Below are positions 6,003 through 11,242 of a DNA stretch of 11,242 nucleotides, piece after piece. A program made the translations under genes and the position numbers. The stretch spans positions 1-11,242 of the forward strand of contig JBIKLI010000127.1 in the NCBI GenBank assembly GCA_044359885.1, read 5' to 3'. The notes below the pieces were generated by a model that saw nothing but the letters and a program-made list of their open reading frames with translations, was not told the DNA's origin and ran no database searches. Each line of letters starts with the position of its first letter. Positions within the stretch are counted from its first letter, which is position 1. The stretch comes from CAIOSQ01 sp044359885. Its GTDB lineage: Bacteria > Pseudomonadota > Alphaproteobacteria > CACIAM-22H2.

Positions 6003-6741
6003 CGCCCAGATAGGCCGCGCGCACCGCCGCGTCGTCGCGGATCGCCGCAGGTGGCCCGCAGGCGATGCTGCGGCCCGAGACCAGGACCGTGACGCGGTCG
6101 GCGAGCGCGAAGACGGTCTCCATGTCGTGCTCGATCAGCAGCATCGAGATCCTGCCCTTGAGGGTGCGCAGCAGATCGGTCATCGCCTGCGTCTCGGTCG
6201 GGCCAAGCCCTGCCATCGGCTCGTCGAGCAGCATCAGCCGCGGCCGCGTGGCGAGCGCGATGGCCAGTTCCAGCTGCTTCTGCTGGCCATGCGAGAGATC
6301 GGCGGTGCGCGTGTCCGCGAGCGCCGCGAGACCCGTCTCGTCGAGATGGCGCAGCGCGGCGGCGCGCAGGCCCGCGTCCTCGCGGGCCTGGCCCCAGAAG
6401 CGGAAGGAATGGCCTTCCCTGGCCTGGACGGCGAGGGCGACGTTGTCGAGCGCGGTGTAGTCGAGCAGCAGCTGCGAGATCTGGAAGCTGCGGGCAAGCC
6501 CGCGGCGCAGCCGTGCCGGCGGCGACAGACCGCCTATGTCCTCGCCCGCGAATTCGATGCGCCCGGAATCGGGGCGGATCTCGCCGACCAGCTGGCCGAC
6601 CGCCGTCGTCTTGCCGGCCCCGTTGGGGCCGATCAGCGCGTGGATCTCGCCCTCCGCGACGTCGAGCGACAGATGGTCGGTGGCGCGCAGGCCGCCGAAG
6701 CTCTTCACCAGATCGATCGCGCGGAGCAGCGTCCCGGCCAT
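5989..6741 (-). CDS. livG: Branched-chain/aromatic acid ABC transporter ATP-binding protein LivG
   Basis: A 250-residue ABC ATPase of the LivG subgroup, partner of LivF. Walker A is GPNGAGKTT (38-46), the signature LSHGQQKQLE (149-158) and Walker B LMLLDEP with E174 (169-175); the switch histidine is H205 in LLIEHDME. LARSFQISQLLLDYTALDNV (82-101) is the LivG-type Q-loop region with the RSFQ motif. I chose the ATG at 6739-6741, seven bases after the LivM stop, because the LivG similarity starts immediately after it. The ribosome-binding site is weak, which fits coupling to LivM. An ATG 12 codons upstream inside LivM is possible but adds sequence unlike the family. It overlaps LivF by 14 bases. 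Confidence 0.95.
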   Translation of the reverse strand: MAGTLLRAIDLVKSFGGLRATDHLSLDVAEGEIHALIGPNGAGKTTAVGQLVGEIRPDSGRIEFAGEDIGGLSPPARLRRGLARSFQISQLLLDYTALDNVALAVQAREGHSFRFWGQAREDAGLRAAALRHLDETGLAALADTRTADLSHGQQKQLELAIALATRPRLMLLDEPMAGLGPTETQAMTDLLRTLKGRISMLLIEHDMETVFALADRVTVLVSGRSIACGPPAAIRDDAAVRAAYLGDGDA

Positions 6742-6748
6742 GGCGCCG

Positions 6749-7735
6749 TCACTCGAGCCTGCGGCGCAGCCAGCCATAGAGGCCGCCGCGGCCGAACAGG
6801 ACCACCAGGATCAGGAGCAGGCCGATGACGAACATCTTGTGCTCTCCCCAGCCTGGAATGCGCCCCAGGAGATCTTCGAGCACGGTCAGCGTCATCGCCC
6901 CCAGGATCGGACCGAACAGGGTTCCAGCGCCGCCGAGGATGACCATCACCATCATCTCGCCGGATTTCGTCCAGGTGAGCATGTCGGGGCTGACGAAACG
7001 GGCCTGATTGGCCATCAGCGCGCCGGCCAGCGCGCCGCCCATGCCGGCGACGATGAAGGCGACGAGCTTGTAGCGATACGCATCGATGCCGATCGCTGCC
7101 ATGCGTCGCTCGTTCTGGCGCAGCCCACCGAGGACCCGCCCGAAGCGCGACCCGACCATGCGATGCGCGACCCACAGGGCCAGCAGCAGGATGACGAGCA
7201 CGACGTAATAGAAGACGGTGTCGTCGCGCATGTCGAGACCGGGAATGCTGTTGCGGCGGCGCACCGTCATGCCGTCGTTGCCGCCGTATTGGCTGAGCGA
7301 TGAGAACAGGAAGAAGAGCATCTGCGCGAAGGCCAGCGTGATCATCAGGAACTGGACGCCGGCGGTGCGCAGCGACAAGGCGCCGATCGCCGCCGCGAGC
7401 GCGCCACCGACCAGCATGGCGGCGGGGATCGTCACCAGGAACTGGGTCGAGCCGGGGATCAGGCCGAAGATCGGCTCGGAGGTCTGCCAGTGGCGGAAGA
7501 GGATTCCGACCGTGTAGCCGCCGATGCCGAAGAACGCCGCGTGGCCGAAGCAGGCGAGACCGCCATAGCCGAGGATCAGGTCGAGGCTGATCGCGGCCAG
7601 GGCGTAGATCAGCATGCGGGTGGCGAGCGAGATCCAGGCCGGATCGCCGGCGAGCGAGGCGAGGCTGGGCAGCGCCAGCAGCAGGGCCAGAAGCGCCAGA
7701 CCCAGCCAGCGCATGGCGCGGGGTGTCTCATCCAT
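6749..7735 (-). CDS. livM: Branched-chain/aromatic acid ABC transporter permease LivM
   Basis: A 328-residue inner-membrane permease. Hydrophobic segments recur through the protein, beginning at about 10-30 and 35-55. Family motifs are LGYGGLACFGHAAFFGIGGY (near 54-73), the GMGGALAGALMA loop and GGAGTLFGPILGA, which contact the ATPases. An EAA-like cytoplasmic loop lies around GRVLGGLRQNERRMAAIGID. The ATG at 7733-7735 overlaps the LivH stop by eight bases, so the two permeases are translationally coupled. A small charged stretch (RRRNSIPGLDMRDD) sits in a periplasmic or cytoplasmic loop, as in LivM proteins of aromatic-acid uptake systems. The family is certain; the ligand is not readable from this subunit. 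Confidence 0.95.
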   Translation of the reverse strand: MDETPRAMRWLGLALLALLLALPSLASLAGDPAWISLATRMLIYALAAISLDLILGYGGLACFGHAAFFGIGGYTVGILFRHWQTSEPIFGLIPGSTQFLVTIPAAMLVGGALAAAIGALSLRTAGVQFLMITLAFAQMLFFLFSSLSQYGGNDGMTVRRRNSIPGLDMRDDTVFYYVVLVILLLALWVAHRMVGSRFGRVLGGLRQNERRMAAIGIDAYRYKLVAFIVAGMGGALAGALMANQARFVSPDMLTWTKSGEMMVMVILGGAGTLFGPILGAMTLTVLEDLLGRIPGWGEHKMFVIGLLLILVVLFGRGGLYGWLRRRLE

Positions 7736-8645
7736 GGGCGGGCAGAAGTCCCTTGGGCTTGACCAGAAGGACGATCGCCATCAGCAGATAGACCCCGAGC
7801 GACGACAGCCCGCCGCCGAGCATGTCGGCGGCCGAGGGCTCCATGAAGGTCTTGAGCCAGGGCGGCACCACCGCGCGCAGCGCGGTGTCGACGAGGCCGA
7901 CGACCATCGCCGCGAGGAAGGCGCCGCGGATCGAGCCCAGGCCACCGATGACCACGACGACGAAGGTCAGGATCAGGATCTGCTCGCCCATGCCGACCTG
8001 CACGGTGTACACCGGGCCGGCCATGAGACCGGCAAGGCCCGCGAGCAGGGCGCCCAGCCCGAAGACGAGCGTGTAGAGGCTGCGGATGTCGACGCCGAGC
8101 GCGCGCACGATGTCGCGATGGGTCGAACCGGCGCGCACCAGCATCCCGATGCGCGTATGCGAGATCAGCAGGTAGAGACCGAGGGCGACGGCCAGACCGA
8201 CGATCACGATCGCCAGCCGATAGATCGGGTAGGGGACGCCGGGCATGATCTCGACCGAGCCGTCGAGCAGAGGCGGGATCTTCACGTAGAGCGGCCGCTG
8301 CCCGAAGACGAGCGAGAACAGTTCGTTCATGCACAGCGACAGGCCGAACGTCGCCAGGACCTGGTCGAGATGGTCGCGCGCATAGAGGCGCCGCATCACC
8401 ACCGCTTCCATCGCCATCCCGGCCAGCGCGGCGCCGCCGACCCCGGCCACCAGGGCAAGCAGATAGGAACCCGTCTTCGAGACGGTGTAGGCGCAGAGGA
8501 ATGCCCCGATCATGTAGAGCGATCCGTGGGCGATGTTGATCACGCCCATGATGCCGAAGATCAGCGTCAGCCCTGCGGCCAGCAGGAACAGCGTGACGCC
8601 GAGTTGCAGGCCGTTGAGGGTCTGCTCGACCGCGAGACTGAGCAC
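7728..8645 (-). CDS. livH: Branched-chain/aromatic acid ABC transporter permease LivH
   Basis: A 305-residue inner-membrane permease with the canonical LivH opening LNGLQLGVTLFLLAAGLTLI followed by GVINIAHGSLYMIGAFL. Further in are LDQVLATFGLSL, GLGALLAGLAGLMAGP and GGLGSIRGAF, all LivH landmarks; about eight membrane segments can be traced. The start is GTG (8643-8645): no ATG lies near it, and the reading starts directly in the family N terminus. The ribosome-binding site is weak. It follows the binding-protein gene by 79 bases that contain a strong stem-loop (8689-8717), so its expression is probably set lower than that of the binding protein. Confidence 0.94.
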   Translation of the reverse strand: MLSLAVEQTLNGLQLGVTLFLLAAGLTLIFGIMGVINIAHGSLYMIGAFLCAYTVSKTGSYLLALVAGVGGAALAGMAMEAVVMRRLYARDHLDQVLATFGLSLCMNELFSLVFGQRPLYVKIPPLLDGSVEIMPGVPYPIYRLAIVIVGLAVALGLYLLISHTRIGMLVRAGSTHRDIVRALGVDIRSLYTLVFGLGALLAGLAGLMAGPVYTVQVGMGEQILILTFVVVVIGGLGSIRGAFLAAMVVGLVDTALRAVVPPWLKTFMEPSAADMLGGGLSSLGVYLLMAIVLLVKPKGLLPAHG

Positions 8646-8688
8646 GTGCGGGCGCTGTCGATGGGGTTCTGGGAGGGAGCGTAGGGTC

Positions 8689-8717
8689 GCGGGGCCCGGC
8701 GCGCGGCCGGACCCCGC
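8689..8717 (-). terminator. Strong stem-loop between binding protein and permease genes, probable attenuator or mRNA-stabilising hairpin
   Basis: Read on the minus strand, GCGGGGTCCGGC pairs with GCCGGGCCCCGC over a five-base CGCGC loop, giving twelve consecutive pairs with one G-U. It begins seven bases after the binding-protein stop. No T-run follows, and the transporter genes continue downstream, so partial termination or protection of the upstream mRNA from 3' decay is more likely than full termination. Such hairpins are well known after periplasmic binding-protein genes, which need higher expression than their permeases. Confidence 0.65.
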
Positions 8718-8724
8718 GCCCCGG

Positions 8725-9888
8725 TCAGAGCTTGCAGTCCTTGGCGAAGGCGTCGCCGTGGTCGGTCAGGATCTTGCTGGCCGTCTGCAGAGAAAGGCTG
8801 CCATCCGCGTTCTTCACCGGACGGACATGGTACCAGTCCTGGACCGGGTGCTGGTTGGGGCCGAACTTGAACTTGCCGCGGATAGACTTGAAGTCCGCCT
8901 TGCGCAGTTCCGCGGCGATGCGGTTGACGTCGTCCGTGCCGACGACCTTGAGCGCAGCGGCGAGCGCCTGGGCCGTGTCCCAGCCCTGGCCGGCATAGAC
9001 GCTGGGGGTGCGGTTGTAGCGGCGCTGGAAGGCGGCGACGAACTCCTTGCTTTCCGGATTGTCGAAATCGGCGTTCCACTTCGCGCCGATGTTGAGCCCC
9101 AGCGCGATCTCGCCGACGGCCTGCAGCGTCGCGATGTCGAGCGTCGGTTCGGCGCCGACCATCGGGATCGTGCCCATCAGCCCGGCCTGGTGGTATTGCT
9201 TGAGGAAGGCGATGCCGACGCCGCCGGGATGGAACTGGTAGACGACGTCGGGCTTCGCCGCGCGGATGCGCGCCATCTCGGCCGCGAAGTCGGTCTGATC
9301 CATCCGGGTGTAGACTTCTTCGATGATATTGCCCTTGAACATCCGCTTGAAGCCCGCGACCGCGTCCTTGCCGGCCTGGTAGTTCGCCGCCAGGGCGTAG
9401 GCGTTCTTGAAGCCGAGCTTGTTGGCGAGTTCGCCGGCGCTCTCGTGCAGCGCGTCGTTCTGCCAGGAATAGACGAAATAGTTCTTGTGGCATTCCTTGC
9501 CGGCGAGGTTCGACGGGCCGGCGTTCGGGCTGAGATAGAGGGCCCCGGCGTCGACGACGTCCGGAACCACGGACACCGCGACGTTCGAGAACACGATCCC
9601 CGTGACGATCTTGATCCGCTCGGTCTTGAGGAACCGGTCGACGATCTGCTTGCCCTGGCCCGGCCGCAATCCGTCGTCCTCGATCAGAACCTGGACGGGC
9701 ACGCCGCCGAGCCGGCCGCCCTCGCGCTCGACCGCCAGCATGAAGGCGTCGCGGATATCCTGGCCGAGATAGCCCGCGGGACCCGAAAGGGTCGTGACCA
9801 TGCCGATCTTCACCTGGGCCTGGGACTCGACGGCGCCCATCGCCCCGAGGGCGAAGATGGCGCCGAGGATTGAACGAGCGGATTTCAT
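8725..9888 (-). CDS. Periplasmic substrate-binding protein of Liv-type (aromatic/branched-chain acid) ABC transporter
   Basis: A 387-residue Peripla_BP_6-family protein. A Sec signal peptide covers about residues 1-24 (MKSARS, hydrophobic core, then ESQA before QVKIGM), with likely cleavage after A24. The mature start VKIGMVTTLSGPAGYLGQDI is the usual family opening. YLSPNAGPSNLAGKEC at 118-133 and the following SWQND are typical of the subgroup often linked to aromatic-acid uptake. C133 and C385 near the C terminus are placed to form a disulfide, as in that subgroup (inference). The ATG at 9886-9888 has AAGGGAG about 10 bases upstream. It is first in the minus-strand operon, downstream of a candidate promoter at 9978-10005. 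It captures ligand in the periplasm and delivers it to LivHM; the ligand is probably an aromatic amino or carboxylic acid related to kynurenine or anthranilate (inference from neighbours). Confidence 0.93.
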   Translation of the reverse strand: MKSARSILGAIFALGAMGAVESQAQVKIGMVTTLSGPAGYLGQDIRDAFMLAVEREGGRLGGVPVQVLIEDDGLRPGQGKQIVDRFLKTERIKIVTGIVFSNVAVSVVPDVVDAGALYLSPNAGPSNLAGKECHKNYFVYSWQNDALHESAGELANKLGFKNAYALAANYQAGKDAVAGFKRMFKGNIIEEVYTRMDQTDFAAEMARIRAAKPDVVYQFHPGGVGIAFLKQYHQAGLMGTIPMVGAEPTLDIATLQAVGEIALGLNIGAKWNADFDNPESKEFVAAFQRRYNRTPSVYAGQGWDTAQALAAALKVVGTDDVNRIAAELRKADFKSIRGKFKFGPNQHPVQDWYHVRPVKNADGSLSLQTASKILTDHGDAFAKDCKL

Positions 9889-9960
9889 GAGGTTGCGGCT
9901 CCCTTCGACCGTCTGTCTCTGTCGCCGGCACGTCCGGGCAAGGGCCCGACGCGATTTCCC

Positions 9961-9980
9961 AGCGTCTTGGCGCCGACGCT
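9961..9980. promoter_or_regulatory. Inverted repeat at the transporter promoter, candidate operator
   Basis: AGCGTC (9961-9966) and GACGCT (9975-9980) form a perfect 6-8-6 inverted repeat. It overlaps the candidate -10 of the minus-strand promoter and would cover the transcription start, a classic repressor position. The repeat is seen directly; a regulator is not identified in the window. Confidence 0.45.
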
Positions 9981-10005
9981 ATCAGCGCCGCCCGCCCAGC
10001 GGCAA
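9978..10005 (-). promoter_or_regulatory. Candidate promoter for the transporter-hydrolase-deaminase operon
   Basis: On the minus strand TTGCCG (10000-10005) is followed after 16 bases by GATAGC (9978-9983), or after 15 by TGATAG. Both hexamers are imperfect sigma-70 matches, but they stand out in this very GC-rich gap. The predicted start would lie about 80 bases before the binding-protein ATG. Confidence 0.4.
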
Positions 10006-10143
10006 GGGAACTGCCGCGCCGGCCCCGGCGGCCGGCACGTCTGGCCTGCGCGACGGGCGTTGCACGGCCGCGAGTCCCGGAGGCAGGATCCGGCGCGCCG
10101 GGGCGGCGCGAGCGGCCCCCGGCGATCCGACGGAGAGACGACG

Positions 10144-11214
10144 ATGCGCATCCTGGTCATGCCCTGCGACGGCATCGGGCCCGAGATCACGGCTGCCGCG
10201 CAGCGCGTGCTGGCGGCGGCCGATGCGCGGTTCGCCCTGAAACTGGTCTTCGAGCACGCGGATGTCGGGCTGGCGAGCCTTGCCCGCCACGGGACGACGC
10301 TGCGCGACGACGTGCTCGAACGGGCGCGGGCGGCGGACGGCATCGTTCTCGGGCCGCAGGACAACATGCGCTACCCGCCGCGCGAGAAGGGCGGGCGCAA
10401 CGTTTCCTCCGCCTTCCGCGTCGGCCTCGACCTCTACGCCAATGTCCGGCCCGCCCGGACGCGCGGGGCGTTGCCCGCGAACATGCGCCCCGGCCGCACC
10501 ATGGATCTGGTGATCATGCGCGAGGCGACCGAGGGCTTCTATGCCGATCGCAACATGCATGCCGGCGCCGGCGAGTTCATGCCGACCCCGGAGATCGCGA
10601 TGTCCCTGCGCAAGATCACGGCCGAGGGCTCGGCGCGCATCGCCCGCAGCGCCTTCGAACTGGCGCGCCGGCGCCGGCGCAAGGTCACCGCGGTCCACAA
10701 GGCCAACTGCTTCCACCTGACCTGCGGTCTCTTCCTGTCCCAGGTCCGCGACGTCGCGCGCAGCTATCCCGACGTCGAACTCGACGATGTCATCGTCGAC
10801 GCGATGGCCGCGCATCTGGTGCGCGATCCTTCGCGCTACGACGTCGTGGTGACGACGAATCTCTTCGGCGACATCCTCTCCGATCTGGCGAGCGAGCTGT
10901 CCGGCGGCCTCGGCCTCGCGGGCTCGACCAACGAGAACGCCGATCATTGCTGCGCCCAGGCCCAGCACGGCTCGGCGCCGGACATCGCGGGCAAGGACGC
11001 GGCCAACCCGACCTCGATGATCCTGTCCGTGGCGATGCTGCTGTCCTGGATGGGACGCAAGCATGGGCGGGCGGAACTGGCGGAGGCCGCATGGACGATC
11101 GAGGCGGCCGTCGACGCGACGCTCGCCGATCCCGCCAGCCGGACCCCGGATCTCGGCGGCTCGCTGGGCTGTGCGGCCTTCGCGGAGGTCGTGGCGCGTC
11201 GCGTGGCCCGCTGA
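10144..11214 (+). CDS. Isocitrate/isopropylmalate dehydrogenase-family beta-decarboxylating dehydrogenase (tartrate/D-malate/isopropylmalate type)
   Basis: The 356-residue protein has the complete LeuB/tartrate dehydrogenase plan. Substrate-binding arginines are R92, R102 and R126 (LDLYANVRP; MREATEGFY), the catalytic Tyr is Y133 and the catalytic Lys K186 in HKAN. Metal-binding aspartates are D219, D243 and D247 (FGDILSDLASEL). The cofactor loop GSAPDIAGKDAANP (277-290) has the Asp-Ile pair typical of NAD rather than NADP use. Such enzymes oxidise and decarboxylate 2-hydroxy-3-carboxy acids in the cytoplasm. The substrate-selecting segment around 85-95 (RNVSSAFRVG) differs from the usual LeuB pattern, and no leucine genes are nearby, so a catabolic tartrate, D-malate or similar substrate is more likely. 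The ATG at 10144 follows GGAGAG by about 8 bases. It is divergent from the transporter operon. Only 28 bases follow its stop, with nothing recognisable in them. Confidence 0.9.
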   Translation: MRILVMPCDGIGPEITAAAQRVLAAADARFALKLVFEHADVGLASLARHGTTLRDDVLERARAADGIVLGPQDNMRYPPREKGGRNVSSAFRVGLDLYANVRPARTRGALPANMRPGRTMDLVIMREATEGFYADRNMHAGAGEFMPTPEIAMSLRKITAEGSARIARSAFELARRRRRKVTAVHKANCFHLTCGLFLSQVRDVARSYPDVELDDVIVDAMAAHLVRDPSRYDVVVTTNLFGDILSDLASELSGGLGLAGSTNENADHCCAQAQHGSAPDIAGKDAANPTSMILSVAMLLSWMGRKHGRAELAEAAWTIEAAVDATLADPASRTPDLGGSLGCAAFAEVVARRVAR

Positions 11215-11242
11215 CCTGCGCCGCGCGTCCCGATCAGGCCAG

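Larger units (their letters stand above)
9889..10143. promoter_or_regulatory. Divergent promoter region between the transporter operon and the dehydrogenase gene
   Basis: This 255-base gap has no convincing gene. An open frame does run through it into the dehydrogenase, but that extension is low-complexity and has no ribosome-binding site. The gap carries the ribosome-binding sites of both divergent genes (AAGGGAG on the minus strand; GGAGAG before 10144), a candidate minus-strand promoter and several GC-rich inverted repeats: 9961-9980, GCCGGCC-N5-GGCCGGC at 10018-10036, and the palindrome CCGGCGCGCCGG at 10090-10101. A TTGCAC at 10060-10065 could be a -35 for the dehydrogenase, but no good -10 follows. 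Confidence 0.55.

Noticed and set aside
7614..8684. Plus-strand open frame antisense to livM/livH
   Set aside because: Its composition (Asp/His/Gln/Arg-rich, no hydrophobic core) is the usual antisense reading of a membrane-protein gene; the minus strand encodes clear permeases.
8533..9873. Plus-strand open frame of about 450 codons antisense to the binding-protein gene
   Set aside because: The minus strand gives a full binding protein with signal peptide and family motifs; the plus-strand product has none.
10090..10101. CCGGCGCGCCGG palindrome as a defined operator
   Set aside because: Made only of G and C in very GC-rich DNA, so chance is likely; mentioned in the region entry but not claimed as a site.
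9967..10143. N-terminal extension of the dehydrogenase reading frame
   Set aside because: Arg/Pro-rich with no ribosome-binding site; the family N terminus begins exactly at the ATG at 10144.
10144..11214. Calling the dehydrogenase LeuB
   Set aside because: No leucine genes are visible and the specificity segment is not LeuB-like; only the superfamily is secure.

Overview
The window is GC-rich, densely packed bacterial DNA. The gene style (translationally coupled starts, Liv-type ABC transporters, IclR and MR/MLE catabolic genes) suggests a proteobacterium, most likely an alphaproteobacterium such as Rhodospirillales or Hyphomicrobiales. That placement is inferred from style and composition; there is no rRNA or other marker. 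I see no tRNA, rRNA, CRISPR array or transposase.

Left part (1-2065) is a small acid-catabolism locus. It holds the C-terminal end of an enolase-superfamily (mandelate racemase/muconate lactonizing) enzyme, an IclR regulator whose start overlaps that stop, and, converging on them, a DapA-family Schiff-base lyase. A stem-loop lies between the convergent stops. The lyase keeps the Schiff-base lysine but lacks the usual Tyr residues of dihydrodipicolinate synthase, so it is probably a catabolic aldolase or dehydratase. A perfect 20-bp palindrome lies just upstream of its start.

Middle and right part (2374-9888) looks like a catabolic module for a tryptophan/kynurenine- or anthranilate-type aromatic acid. 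On the plus strand are 3-hydroxyanthranilate 3,4-dioxygenase and an overlapping Asp/Glu-racemase-superfamily enzyme of arylmalonate decarboxylase/maleate isomerase type. Converging on them from the minus strand is a seven-gene run: periplasmic binding protein, LivH, LivM, LivG, LivF, a kynurenine-formamidase-like alpha/beta hydrolase with an unusual N-terminal region, and a RidA-family protein that closely resembles 2-aminomuconate deaminase. Joints are overlapping or only a few bases apart, except the 79-base binding protein-LivH gap, which carries a strong hairpin, and the 25-base hydrolase-deaminase gap. The simplest reading is uptake of an aromatic acid, possible hydrolysis of an N-acyl group, ring opening of 3-hydroxyanthranilate, and deamination of 2-aminomuconate. 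The two steps expected in between (ACMS decarboxylase and 2-aminomuconate semialdehyde dehydrogenase) are not in the window.

Right edge (10144-11214) is a divergent isopropylmalate/tartrate/D-malate dehydrogenase-like gene. The 255-bp region between it and the transporter operon contains several inverted repeats, one overlapping a plausible promoter for the transporter operon.

The most interesting items are the hydrolase with what looks like half a RidA domain at its N terminus, the AMDase-like enzyme inside a 3-hydroxyanthranilate cluster, the DapA-family enzyme with a rewired active site, and the inverted repeats at three promoter regions.
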